DNA from: Dehalococcoidales bacterium
GTDB lineage: Bacteria; Chloroflexota; Dehalococcoidia; Dehalococcoidales; UBA5627
NCBI GenBank assembly: GCA_028707255.1
Contig: JAQTUQ010000008.1
Location: 1 to 56,056, forward strand
Length of the DNA stretch: 56,056 nucleotides
Direction of reading: 5' to 3'
Below, piece after piece: positions 8,846 to 17,052 of the stretch. Each line of letters begins with the position of its first letter. The stretch's first letter is position 1. A program made the position numbers and the translations under genes. Under the pieces are notes generated by a model. That model was not told the origin of the DNA. It ran no database searches and was given only the letters and a program-made list of their open reading frames with translations.

Positions 8846-8880
8846 GCCGTTATGGTTCGACAAGCTCACCACGAACGGCT
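8846..8880. repeat. GCCGTT/AACGGC hairpin repeat, copy 2
   Basis: Identical to the copy at 3209-3243 over the hairpin: GCCGTTATGG, loop TTCGACAAGCTCA, CCACGAACGGC. Confidence 0.88.
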
Positions 8881-9122
8881 TTTTTACTGCCCGCAACGAT
8901 AGTTGTCGTTATCCCCTTCTATGATTTCGGAGAAGGGGGACAGGGGGATGAGGTATTGAGCTTTTTACCTCGCCTTTAACCCCTCTCCGCTGGCCAAGAG
9001 GGGAACTATCATTGCAATATCCCACGCTTCATCGGCAAAAGAAAGAGCAGCGAATTATTGATTATATCTACCTTCCTCAGCAAGAAATTCTTGCCGTTTT
9101 TACACCACAATTCCAGCGATTA

Positions 9123-9131
9123 TGATATAAT
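9123..9131 (+). promoter_or_regulatory. Extended -10 promoter of ABC exporter genes
   Basis: TGATATAAT, a perfect TATAAT with the upstream TG of an extended -10. No good -35 sits at 17 bases. It lies 30 bases before ATG 9161, with AAGGAGG between. Confidence 0.45.
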
Positions 9132-9160
9132 TCAGCCAGTAATATCAAGGAGGGGTAAAG

Positions 9161-10123
9161 ATGGTAACGGAAAACCCTTTATCTGTCAGAAAACCCGATG
9201 ACTCTTTTGCCATTCAAACATTCGATCTGACGCGAATATTCGGCAAAATCCTAGCCGTAGACGGCATCAACCTCGACGTTAAAAAAGGCGAGCTGTTTGC
9301 TTTCCTGGGGCCCAACGGAGCCGGTAAAACGACTACCATAAGCATGCTCTGCTGCCTGCTCAAACCTTCCAGCGGAACGGCGCTGGTAATGGGAAACGAC
9401 ATCAATAAAGACCCTTACAAGGTCAAGGCGACAATCGGCATATCGCCGCAGGATACCACCCTCTCCGACCATCTTAACCCGATAGAAAACCTGGAACTCT
9501 TCGGCAATCTGCATAAACTGCCCCCTAAAATCGTTAAACAGAGAGCCAGGGAACTGGTTGAAACGATGGGGCTGGAAGACAGGGCCAAAGACCAGGTGAG
9601 AAAGTTCTCCGGCGGCATGAAAAGAAGATTGAATATAGCTATGGCGCTTATTAACGACCCGCAGCTGGTCATACTGGACGAACCGACACTGGGTTTGGAC
9701 CCTCAATCGAGGCGTGTCGTCTGGAAATATATCGCCCGGCTGAAAAAAGAGAAAACCATCCTTTTAACCACACACTATCTGGAGGAAGCCGACTTTCTGG
9801 CAGACCGTATCGGCATTATCGATGAAGGCAAAATCGTTGCCCTCGGCACAGGTCTAGACTTGAAAACAAGCATGATAGATACGCACACCATAATCATCAA
9901 GGCCTGGAATCTTACCCAGAAGACGATTATGGAAATGAAAGAAAAATATGAAGACGTGCAGATAACAGACGGCACGATGACAATTACCGACAAGCGGGTC
10001 GACTTTAAGGAAATCGTAAATTATTTACAGGATGCCGGAACGACCATACGCTCGGCATACATTAAGGAACCCACCCTTGACGATGTCTTTATCAGGATTA
10101 CGGGAAAGGAGTTAAGGGAATGA
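9161..10123 (+). CDS. ABC transporter ATP-binding protein (DrrA-like)
   Basis: 320 residues, the nucleotide-binding subunit of an ABC-2 type exporter. Walker A GPNGAGKTT (about 50-58), Q-loop region SPQDTTL, signature FSGGMKRRLNIA, Walker B LVILDEPTLGLD and H-loop TTHYLEEAD are all intact. The C-terminal extension of about 90 residues is typical of DrrA-type subunits. AAGGAGG precedes ATG 9161. The stop overlaps the permease start in ATGA, so the two are translated together. The substrate cannot be inferred; related systems export lipids, drugs or polysaccharides. Confidence 0.93.
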   Translation: MVTENPLSVRKPDDSFAIQTFDLTRIFGKILAVDGINLDVKKGELFAFLGPNGAGKTTTISMLCCLLKPSSGTALVMGNDINKDPYKVKATIGISPQDTTLSDHLNPIENLELFGNLHKLPPKIVKQRARELVETMGLEDRAKDQVRKFSGGMKRRLNIAMALINDPQLVILDEPTLGLDPQSRRVVWKYIARLKKEKTILLTTHYLEEADFLADRIGIIDEGKIVALGTGLDLKTSMIDTHTIIIKAWNLTQKTIMEMKEKYEDVQITDGTMTITDKRVDFKEIVNYLQDAGTTIRSAYIKEPTLDDVFIRITGKELRE

Positions 10124-11217
10124 GATTCTGGAGTCTTTTTAAAAGAAATATCAAGGAAACCTCCCGTGATGCTTTGGCCCTCGGTTTTCTGCTGGCGTTT
10201 CCACTGGTTTTCATGCTGCTTTTCGGGGTTGCTTTCGGCGGTGACATGTCTGCCAGTTATGGTATTGGCATCGTAGATAACGACCGCAGCGAAGTATCGC
10301 AGGCTTTTATCGACGAGGCTCTGCCGGCGACCTCGGTCTTGCATGTAAGTAAATACAGCGATACTGATTCTGCTCTGGAAGCCCTGAGACTGGGTAATAT
10401 TTCATCTTATGTCGTTATACCGGAGGGATTCGGGGAACAAGTCGCCCTGTTATGGCAAAAAGCATCCGGCGATATCGTGCTCTATATCACCTATGATGAA
10501 AGCAATCTGTCGGTATCATCGAACATTATTTCAATCGTAAACTCGGTAACGCGCTCGTATGCCGGAATCGAAATACCGATTACAATTAATACCAACCCGA
10601 TAAATATCGAATCCAAGATAACCCAGATGGATTTTATCGCCCCGGGTATCATCGTATTCGGTCTTTTAATTATGATACCGACTGCCGGACGCATTATGCT
10701 GCGTGATAAAGAGTCGAGGTTCCTGCACCGCATGATGACTACCCCCACCCGTCCCTGGGAATTCATTGCCAGCTACTCATGTAGCATGACGATTATCGCC
10801 ATCATACAAATAATACTGTTTATACTGCTTGGCTGGCTTTTCGGCATGGATATCATCGGCAATATCTGGCTGGCATTCGCTATCTTCGCATTAACCGGAA
10901 TATGCAGTATCGGTATCGGCATGGTGGTTGCCTCACTTGCCAAGTCGGAGAACCAGGGTGAGCCTTTGAGCTGGCTGTTTTCGATGCCGCTTGCCATGTT
11001 ATCGGGCGTCTGGTTTACCAGCGATTTCCTGCCGTCATACATCAGGACATTTGCCGACCTGTTCCCCTATTCGCACGCCGTCAACGCCTCGCGCGCCGTT
11101 ATTACCAGGGGTGTCGGCATGGAAGCCATAAGCGGGGATTTCTGGTTCCTGGTTATCTGGTCGGTTGTTATCTTTATTATCGGCACCTTCCTCTTCCAGC
11201 GCAGTATGAGGAGTTAA
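10120..11217 (+). CDS. ABC-2 type transporter permease
   Basis: 365 residues, the membrane partner of the preceding ATPase. One N-terminal helix (LALGFLLAFPLVFMLLFGVA, about 20-40) is followed by a soluble extracytoplasmic domain of about 120 residues and then five or six helices from about residue 170, including IAPGIIVFGLLIMIPTAG, TIIAIIQIILFILLGWLFG and the C-terminal VIWSVVIFIIGTFLFQ. The SMPLAMLSGVWF segment, a typical ABC-2 core motif, is present. Four-base overlap with the ATPase. No terminator is evident; a TGTCATTCTGAG repeat hairpin follows within 10 bases of the stop and may stabilise the mRNA end. Confidence 0.92.
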   Translation: MRFWSLFKRNIKETSRDALALGFLLAFPLVFMLLFGVAFGGDMSASYGIGIVDNDRSEVSQAFIDEALPATSVLHVSKYSDTDSALEALRLGNISSYVVIPEGFGEQVALLWQKASGDIVLYITYDESNLSVSSNIISIVNSVTRSYAGIEIPITINTNPINIESKITQMDFIAPGIIVFGLLIMIPTAGRIMLRDKESRFLHRMMTTPTRPWEFIASYSCSMTIIAIIQIILFILLGWLFGMDIIGNIWLAFAIFALTGICSIGIGMVVASLAKSENQGEPLSWLFSMPLAMLSGVWFTSDFLPSYIRTFADLFPYSHAVNASRAVITRGVGMEAISGDFWFLVIWSVVIFIIGTFLFQRSMRS

Positions 11218-11226
11218 AATAAAAAA

Positions 11227-11309
11227 TGTCATTCTGAGAGAGTGGAACGACCGAAGAATCTAAAGCCTTTCGAGTTGCATTTAGACTCTTCGCTTTGCTC
11301 AGAGTGACA
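11227..11309. repeat. TGTCATTCTGAG-family repeat, inverted pair
   Basis: TGTCATTCTGAG (11227-11238) pairs with CTCAGAGTGACA (11298-11309), and an inner GAAGAATCTAAA (11253-11264) pairs with TTTAGACTCTTC (11280-11291). The element fills the whole gap between the ABC permease and the restriction enzyme; the latter's ribosome site AAGGGG begins at its last base. Confidence 0.8.
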
Positions 11310-11319
11310 AGGGGTAAGA

Positions 11320-14052
11320 ATGAATAAAGATGAAGCCAAAGCAAAAATAGCAGAGCTTGTTATAAGATATAATAACCTCAGTAACAAAGAAAAAAAGGAT
11401 TTGAATGAAGCAAAAACAAAACAGTCCTTCATCGAGCCCTTATTTAAAGCACTGGGTTGGGATACAAGCGATTACAAAGAAACCTCAATGGAGGAAAATG
11501 TTCCGCTAATCGGTCGCGTCGATTACGCCTTAAAAATAAACGGCGTCTCTCGGATATATATAGAAGCTAAAAAACTGGGTGCCGATTTAAATAACCCCGA
11601 TTATATCAAGCAGGCTGTCACCTATGCCTACAGCAAAGGTATTAATTGGGCATTGCTAACCAATTTCGCCGAAATTCACCTTTTCAATGTTAATGAGTCA
11701 AGAGATAAATCCCCTATTCGTTTTTCGCTCGAAGATTATGAGAGTGAGTTTGACAGGCTCTGGCTGTTATCGAAAGATTCTATAAGTCAGGATTTACTTA
11801 ATAAAGAAGCAGTTAAATGGGGTTTTGTTGCACAGCCTATACCTATTGAGGAACGGCTTTTCAAGCAATTACGGCAATGGCGTGAAACACTTTTTAATCA
11901 AATTTTACATCATAATGAATGGCTTAAAGAAGAAAATATAGATGAGATAATACAGAAACTCTTCAACAGATTGATATTTATTCGAACTGCCGAAGATAGG
12001 AAACTCGAAGACCCGCAACTACGTTCAGCTATACATTACTGGGAGAGCAACGGGCGTAAAAAAGATGAATTGAAGACAAGGCTCAATGAGACATTTAGCT
12101 ATTACAGAACGCACTATGATAGTGAATTATTCGAATATCACTTATTAGAGGATTCCCGGTTATGTATATATGAAGACACCATAGCTGAAATTATTAACAG
12201 ACTATATGATATACCCGGAACCAGAGCTTGTTATAACTTTAACATGATTGATGCCGATGTATTGGGGCAGGTTTATGAACAATATCTCGGTTATATTAAT
12301 AAACATATCGTAGAAAAGGCAAAACAAGCACAAATTAGGATGTCTTTAGGTGGTACTTTCGATACCGATTACAAGCTGGTGGAAAAGAAACAGCACCGCA
12401 AGGAACAGGGTATTTACTACACTCCCAAATTCGTAACGGATTATATTGTCAGGGAAACAATAGGCCGTTTTATATCCGAAAACAGGCACGATAATTATAA
12501 TAAAATCTTGAATATGAAGATTTTAGACCCCGCTTGCGGTTCCGGTTCGTTCCTTATCCGCGCCTATGACGAATTGCTGAACTATCATGCCGATGTGCGC
12601 GGTAAAAAGCCGTCCGAATTGCCGCAAGCCGACCGTATGCCGATACTTACCGGCAACATCTTCGGGGTGGATTTGGACAGGCAGGCAGTGGAGATTGCGC
12701 GGCTTAACCTGTTACTGCGTGGATTAGCATCACAAGGTATTCTTAAACCATTAAAAGATAACATCAAGCAGGGCAATTCCCTGATTTCGGGCACGGATGA
12801 AGAATTAATGGGTTATTTTGGGGATAACTGGCGCGATAAACACCCCTTTAACTGGGATTATGAGTTTAAGGATATTATGGCTAATGGTGGTTTCGATATT
12901 GTAATAGGCAATCCGCCGTATGGTGCGGAATTTGATGAATACGATAGGAATTATATTAACGACTATTATCAGCACAGCAAAAATAATAAAAATAGTGCTA
13001 TGGTTTTTATTGAAAGGGCATTACAGCTAATAAAACCAGGCGGTTATCTTGGTTTTATTATTCCTAAATCTCTTGCTTACAGCCAGAAATGGGTCACTGG
13101 ACGTAAACTTATACTTGAAGACTTAGGAATAGCCGTTGATACAAGCAAAGCTTTTAGAGGTGTTTTGCTTGAGCAAATGGTCGTTGTTATTTCTAAGCAA
13201 TTTGCCTCTGAACACTCATTTTATGCATTAAACTTAGATACAAATGGAATTACAAAACAAGTTTATGTAACCAAAGAAACGGCACAATCTACAGATACGA
13301 TACCGATGGGAATAAATGAAAAAGAATTAAAAATCTTTAATAAGATGACATCTTCTAAATTATTTATGAAAGATATTAGTCAAACAACAAGAGGGATTCC
13401 TTTTCAAAAACACCTGACTAATAATGCTACTGGGATTCCTACCTATCGTGGAGACCACATCTCAAGATATTCTCTAAATAAAACTAAGGAATTTTTACCA
13501 GAGGCTATTTTATCAGGCGCAGATAAAAAAATATCTTTTCTTAGCCAACCTAAAATTCTATCGCAACAAATAATTGCTCACGTCATGAAACCATATGATC
13601 ATATAGTTTTAATGTCAACTTATGACGGAAAAGGTATTTTAACCTTAGATACAATACAGAATACTATAATCACTAATAAAGCATTCTCTTATTATTTTAT
13701 TACTGGTTTATTAAACTCCAAACTTTGGGCTTGGTATGCCTACAATTTTATATTCAGTAAAGCTATAAGGACAATGCACTTTGACGAATATTATCTTACC
13801 AAATTCCCGTTGGCAGCTATCGACTTCGATAATCCTTCCGAAAAGGCAATGCACGATAAGCTGGTATCGCTAGTCGAAAAGATGCTGGAGCTAAATAAAA
13901 AACTGGCGCCGATTCGCGATGTTTTCTCCAATGAAAAGGATGAACTGGTAAAAGAAATCGAAAAAACCGATAGGGAAATCGATGAGCTGGTCTATAAACT
14001 TTACGGGCTGACACCGGAAGAGATTGCGATAGTGGAAGGGAAGGCTAAATAA
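11320..14052 (+). CDS. Single-polypeptide type IIG-like restriction-modification enzyme
   Basis: 910 residues joining nuclease, adenine methyltransferase and target recognition. N-terminal PD-(D/E)xK-like site: VDYALK with Asp about 68 and IEAKK with Glu 82 and Lys 84, as in the HsdR N-terminal fold. Methyltransferase motif I DPACGSGSFL (about 402) and motif IV NPPYGA (about 531) identify an N6-adenine enzyme of the Eco57I/TaqI class. The C-terminal part (about 680-880) has the fold expected of a TaqI-like specificity domain and ends in a helical spacer. All motifs are present, so it should be active, and no separate HsdS is needed. The segment 12950-13790 is visibly more AT-rich than the flanking methyltransferase core and C-terminus, suggesting specificity exchange. 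RBS AAGGGG five bases before ATG 11320. Confidence 0.88.
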   Translation: MNKDEAKAKIAELVIRYNNLSNKEKKDLNEAKTKQSFIEPLFKALGWDTSDYKETSMEENVPLIGRVDYALKINGVSRIYIEAKKLGADLNNPDYIKQAVTYAYSKGINWALLTNFAEIHLFNVNESRDKSPIRFSLEDYESEFDRLWLLSKDSISQDLLNKEAVKWGFVAQPIPIEERLFKQLRQWRETLFNQILHHNEWLKEENIDEIIQKLFNRLIFIRTAEDRKLEDPQLRSAIHYWESNGRKKDELKTRLNETFSYYRTHYDSELFEYHLLEDSRLCIYEDTIAEIINRLYDIPGTRACYNFNMIDADVLGQVYEQYLGYINKHIVEKAKQAQIRMSLGGTFDTDYKLVEKKQHRKEQGIYYTPKFVTDYIVRETIGRFISENRHDNYNKILNMKILDPACGSGSFLIRAYDELLNYHADVRGKKPSELPQADRMPILTGNIFGVDLDRQAVEIARLNLLLRGLASQGILKPLKDNIKQGNSLISGTDEELMGYFGDNWRDKHPFNWDYEFKDIMANGGFDIVIGNPPYGAEFDEYDRNYINDYYQHSKNNKNSAMVFIERALQLIKPGGYLGFIIPKSLAYSQKWVTGRKLILEDLGIAVDTSKAFRGVLLEQMVVVISKQFASEHSFYALNLDTNGITKQVYVTKETAQSTDTIPMGINEKELKIFNKMTSSKLFMKDISQTTRGIPFQKHLTNNATGIPTYRGDHISRYSLNKTKEFLPEAILSGADKKISFLSQPKILSQQIIAHVMKPYDHIVLMSTYDGKGILTLDTIQNTIITNKAFSYYFITGLLNSKLWAWYAYNFIFSKAIRTMHFDEYYLTKFPLAAIDFDNPSEKAMHDKLVSLVEKMLELNKKLAPIRDVFSNEKDELVKEIEKTDREIDELVYKLYGLTPEEIAIVEGKAK

Positions 14053-14059
14053 ATATAAA

Positions 14060-14106
14060 TGTCTTTGCGAGGAATCCCGACAAGTCGGGATGACGCGGCA
14101 ATCTCT
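14060..14106. repeat. Left arm of inverted repeat flanking GIY-YIG gene
   Basis: TGTCTTTGCGAGGAATCCCGAC... to ...GGCAATCTCT (abbreviated). It contains the palindrome TCCCGACAAGTCGGGA (14075-14090). The complementary right arm is at 14397-14437; the ends TGTCNTTGCGA and GCAATCTCT and the core palindrome match. Confidence 0.85.
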
Positions 14107-14110
14107 ACCG

Positions 14111-14398
14111 ATGAATAAACAATACTATGTGTATATGATAACCAACGATAATAATACCGTAATCTATACAGGCATAACCAATGACCTGAGAATAAGGGTT
14201 TACCAACATAAAGAAAAACTGGTTAAAGGGTTCACAAAGAGGTATAACGTACATAAGCTGGTATATTATGAAATCGCTTACGACCCGATAAGTGCAATAT
14301 CCAGAGAAAAACAGATTAAAGCCGGTTCGAGATTAAAAAAAGTAGCCTTGATAGAAACAATGAATAGAAATTGGCAGGACTTATACTACAAGATATAG
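14111..14398 (+). CDS. Small GIY-YIG nuclease-family protein
   Basis: 95 residues, essentially one GIY-YIG domain (UPF0213/YhbQ-like). It has YYVYMITN at the N-terminus (the GIY element), VIYTGITNDLRIRVYQH (the YIG element with the catalytic Arg), FTKRYNVHKLVYYE, the metal-binding Glu region AISREKQIKAGSR and LIETMNRNWQDLY. ATG 14111 is chosen: an ATG at 14090 lies inside the repeat arm and would add seven repeat-coded residues. No clear Shine-Dalgarno. The gene fills the interior of an inverted repeat: the left arm ends at 14106 and the stop codon overlaps the first bases of the right arm. Function could be repair, repeat processing or mobility; the arrangement suggests it travels with the repeat. 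Confidence 0.88.
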   Translation: MNKQYYVYMITNDNNTVIYTGITNDLRIRVYQHKEKLVKGFTKRYNVHKLVYYEIAYDPISAISREKQIKAGSRLKKVALIETMNRNWQDLYYKI

Positions 14399-14437
14399 AG
14401 ATTGCTTCATCCCGACAAGTCGGGATTCGCAATGACA
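14397..14437. repeat. Right arm of inverted repeat flanking GIY-YIG gene
   Basis: AGAGATTGCTTCATCCCGAC... to ...CGCAATGACA (abbreviated), the reverse complement of the 14060-14106 arm with a few differences. It contains the same TCCCGACAAGTCGGGA palindrome (14410-14425). The first two bases overlap the GIY-YIG stop codon. Confidence 0.85.
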
Positions 14438-14483
14438 GTGGCTATGCGAATGGTTGCCCCTTTCCTCTATAAATTCCCAATTA

Positions 14484-14492
14484 TGCTAAAAT
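14484..14492 (+). promoter_or_regulatory. Extended -10 element upstream of zinc-ribbon gene
   Basis: TGCTAAAAT, one mismatch from TATAAT with the extended TG. No clear -35. It lies 28 bases before ATG 14521. Confidence 0.35.
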
Positions 14493-14520
14493 AGAAGAAT
14501 CAATTCTTGAGGAGAAGGCT

Positions 14521-15408
14521 ATGCCATACTGCAATCAATGCGGAAATGAGTTGAAAGGAAACGAGCAGTTCTGCGGAGTGTGCGGAGCAAAGCGGGGGCA
14601 GAAACCGGCGGAGGAGCCGGCAACGGTAAAACAGGCTTCAGCTTCTGCTATGCCTCCACCCGCAACCCCGGTTTCCGTTAATCAGCACCCCCCGCAAAAG
14701 AGCGGCGGCACAGGCGTCTGGAAGATGATTGTTATGGCAGTGCTGGCAACCGGGCTTATCGCTGTCGGAGTTCTTTACGGTATTGAAAACAACTATTTAA
14801 ATAAGGCAAAAGCGAATATAGCAGACCTCGAAAATAACATAGCTGCAATGCAAACACAGCTGGCGGCAGAACAGGCCAACGCCGCTGCCCTGCAGGCTCA
14901 ATTGACAGCCACAATCAGTGATTTGAATGCCTCCCGCGCCGAGGTCGCTCAATTGGAAGTGAATCTGGCTGATTCCGAGCTGAGGATTATAAACCTTGAA
15001 ACCGAACTGGAAGAAGCGAATACGGAACTGGCACAGGCTTATGCCGAAATTGACGGCTTGACAGCTTCAAATACTGCCCTTTCCACAGAACTCGATTCGA
15101 TAAAAGACCCGAGGCATTTCGATTCGCTTGAGGAACTGGAAACATGGCTTGAAAACGACGACACCGATACCAATGACGCTTATTCTGCGCTGACACCCCA
15201 GGCTAAAGCCTATGTTTTGCAGGTCAAAGCCTTGAGAGACGGCTATCTTCTTTCAGCCTGTATCGATTGGGATTCAAATTATATTTATTCATGGAATATA
15301 GCCATTATAGGAAAAGCCATATATTCGATAAATGCGGAAACTGACGCCATAAACGCCGGGCCTTCCTTTTACGATGAAATGCCGCTCCATCCGCTACCTC
15401 TGTCCTGA
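14521..15408 (+). CDS. Zinc-ribbon, single-span membrane protein with coiled coil
   Basis: 295 residues. An N-terminal zinc ribbon (CNQCG at 4-8 and CGVCG at 18-22) is followed by a Pro/Ala-rich linker, one membrane helix (about 68-88, MIVMAVLATGLIAVGVLYG) and a long heptad-rich coiled coil (about 93-195, many ADLE/AQLE repeats). The C-terminal domain of about 90 residues (SLEELETWLENDD..., LRDGYLLSACI..., SWNIAIIGKAIYSINAETD, abbreviated) resembles transglutaminase-like domains of membrane proteins in related genomes, but the expected catalytic Cys-Asp pair before the ALRDGYLLS helix is not there, so it may be a degenerate, binding-only version. That likeness is from memory of the family. 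GAGGAGAAG gives a strong start, and a terminator follows at 15422. Confidence 0.75.
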   Translation: MPYCNQCGNELKGNEQFCGVCGAKRGQKPAEEPATVKQASASAMPPPATPVSVNQHPPQKSGGTGVWKMIVMAVLATGLIAVGVLYGIENNYLNKAKANIADLENNIAAMQTQLAAEQANAAALQAQLTATISDLNASRAEVAQLEVNLADSELRIINLETELEEANTELAQAYAEIDGLTASNTALSTELDSIKDPRHFDSLEELETWLENDDTDTNDAYSALTPQAKAYVLQVKALRDGYLLSACIDWDSNYIYSWNIAIIGKAIYSINAETDAINAGPSFYDEMPLHPLPLS

Positions 15409-15421
15409 TTCGGATAACATT

Positions 15422-15449
15422 AGAGGGGGCTTTTCAGCCCCCTCTTTTT
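15422..15449 (+). terminator. Intrinsic terminator after zinc-ribbon gene
   Basis: AGAGGGGGC, loop, GCCCCCTCT, then TTTTT. It lies 14 bases after the stop codon on the plus strand, between two convergent genes. The minus-strand reading has no T-run after the stem. Confidence 0.88.
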
Positions 15450-15473
15450 AATACTTTCTAACTCTTAATTTCC

Positions 15474-16628
15474 CTACCAGATAGCCGGAACAGCATCCTT
15501 CGGATTATTATGACCCGATATCCCGGGCAATGTATCAATCCCCCTTTGCACCGCACCCAGGTAATCCGGTTCAACAGTCCACCAGTACGAATTATAACCG
15601 CCGTCGGAATCGGCATCGTCATAATCATTGTACATCGATACCCGGAATAAACCATCGGGCCTGCCATCATTTACGCCCCAGCTGTTCAGCATAATCCAGT
15701 AGTGATTTGCCGGGTCGGGGTCGCTGTCGTCATATCCCACGCACAGTACCGCATGCCCGCCGCCTTCCTCGTTATTCCACTCTTTCCCATCGGAAAATCC
15801 CTGATTCCAGATGGAAGATTCCGGTTCATATTTCCAGAAATCGTAAAATTGGCGCCAATCCTCATCATCCGCCAGATAAAAAGCAAAAAATATACCCTTG
15901 TCTTGATTCAAAATATTCTTGATTCTCGTTATAGCGGTGTCTTCACCGACCCTGTGTGTTCTTATCAATCCGTAATCCACACTGTCGATGAGATAGCCCG
16001 AATTCTCGGCGATTTTCTCGGAAGATATGGTAGCGTTGTTTCCGGCGTTATAATCCTGGTAATAGGCATTTATATTCGACCAGGATATTATCATTTGATG
16101 CGCGTCATAAAAATCGGCAAACTGTGCGGCAGTACCGCCGTTGCCTGCCCAATCATCCCCAAAACCGTCATTGTAGAGTGAATCGAAGTATTGAATAGAC
16201 AACCTGTCGGTAATGCCCAGTTGTACGTTCAGCGCAATTTCCATGCAACCCGTTCCAGCCCAGACCCAGCAGTTGCCGATACGTCCCTGGTTGCGTTCTT
16301 CCGGAACGTAATATAAATGTGAAAGCAGGTTGAAACTATTCCCAGTCTCATATGACTGCAATTCTTTTTGGATTTGCCGGTCGATGATAGCTTCGGGTAC
16401 AGATAAAAACAGCTCGCTTTGCAGGGCTTTCTCCTGCTGTGTAATCGGCATTATAGGATAGCTGTTAACAGACGCCGCATCGATGGCAACAGAAGAGGAA
16501 AAAACGGAGCATAATACGAAAAGGAAGGACAGAAAAACGGCCAAGAGACGATTATGTAAAGGAAGATTTGACTGCCCCTTCAGTTGATTCCAGCGATGTG
16601 ATGCTTTATCTGCGGGAAATATTCTCAT
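15474..16628 (-). CDS. Secreted papain-family (C1) cysteine protease
   Basis: 384 residues. A positively charged N-terminal stretch of about 25 residues precedes a hydrophobic signal segment (RLLAVFLSFLFVLCSVFSSS), so the protein is exported. The catalytic domain has the oxyanion Gln and nucleophile in NQGRIGNCWVWAG (Gln 114, Cys 120), the active His in GGGHAVLCVGYDD (292) and the Asn in MLNSWGVNDG (315); all four key residues are present. About 70 residues before the Cys site may be a propeptide. ATG 16628 follows GAGGAGA; a TTG at 16643 would destroy that ribosome site. It overlaps the small upstream gene by 23 bases, so both are translated from one mRNA. Confidence 0.9.
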   Translation of the reverse strand: MRIFPADKASHRWNQLKGQSNLPLHNRLLAVFLSFLFVLCSVFSSSVAIDAASVNSYPIMPITQQEKALQSELFLSVPEAIIDRQIQKELQSYETGNSFNLLSHLYYVPEERNQGRIGNCWVWAGTGCMEIALNVQLGITDRLSIQYFDSLYNDGFGDDWAGNGGTAAQFADFYDAHQMIISWSNINAYYQDYNAGNNATISSEKIAENSGYLIDSVDYGLIRTHRVGEDTAITRIKNILNQDKGIFFAFYLADDEDWRQFYDFWKYEPESSIWNQGFSDGKEWNNEEGGGHAVLCVGYDDSDPDPANHYWIMLNSWGVNDGRPDGLFRVSMYNDYDDADSDGGYNSYWWTVEPDYLGAVQRGIDTLPGISGHNNPKDAVPAIW

Positions 16629-16899
16629 AACTGTTCTCCTCAATCCTTCCGTTTATTATACGTCCAGTCCATATAGTATCACCGTTATTATGCTCGGCTT
16701 TTATATTATAGATTCTTTCAGGTGTTACCGAACGCCCGATGCTGATATTCCAGCCGCTTCCGCTGTAAACACTTCTGCTATATCCGGGAGCTCTTTTACC
16801 TTCGGAACTTACAGTAAAACAGCTGTAATCCTCTAAAGGCACTGCGGCTTCGGGATGATTTTCCCTTATGTAGTCCAATACTGTTTTTAATACATCCAT
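16606..16899 (-). CDS. Small hypothetical protein overlapping the protease gene
   Basis: 97 residues from ATG 16899 (a TTG at 16935 would add 12). No signal peptide, no membrane helix and no family recognised. Visible features are an N-terminal amphipathic helix (MDVLKTVLDYIRENHPEAA) and a following beta-rich stretch with YSCFTVSSEGKR, WNISIGRS, ERIYNIKAEH and TIWTGRIINGRIEENSYE. It is cotranscribed with the secreted protease and overlaps it by 23 bases. A cytoplasmic inhibitor or chaperone of the protease, as staphostatins are for staphopains, is possible but rests only on the arrangement. No clear Shine-Dalgarno precedes either start. Confidence 0.65.
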   Translation of the reverse strand: MDVLKTVLDYIRENHPEAAVPLEDYSCFTVSSEGKRAPGYSRSVYSGSGWNISIGRSVTPERIYNIKAEHNNGDTIWTGRIINGRIEENSYENISRR

Positions 16900-16946
16900 T
16901 ATTAGAGTATAATGTGCGCTTGTGCAATCAATCAATATAATATTTA

Positions 16947-16955
16947 ATTATAGCA
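16947..16955 (-). promoter_or_regulatory. Extended -10 promoter of the small ORF-protease pair
   Basis: The minus strand reads TGCTATAAT, a perfect extended -10. No good -35 at 17 bases. It lies about 48 bases upstream of ATG 16899. Confidence 0.45.
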
Positions 16956-17052
16956 TGACATTCCGGTTTTTATAGTATATGTTGTTACAGCCTGGCGACA
17001 AATCCTGCAATAATTAACGGATTATTATAAAGCCATCTAAAAATACGGATTG

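Larger units (their letters stand above)
8717..9160. other. 444-base repeat-containing gap upstream of ABC exporter
   Basis: No gene is supported. Contents: a CTCTGAGTGAAACGAAGAGTCT unit of the TGTCATTCTGAG family (about 8788-8815, abbreviated), a GCCGTT/AACGGC hairpin (8846-8880), a CCCCTTCT/AGAAGGGG hairpin with a 10-base loop (8913-8938), a G/C-rich imperfect palindrome to about 9010, and a promoter-like element at 9123-9131. Confidence 0.75.

Noticed and set aside
15702-16181. 159-codon frame opposite the papain-like protease
   Set aside because: Lies antisense to a gene with all catalytic residues; no ribosome site and no family resemblance.
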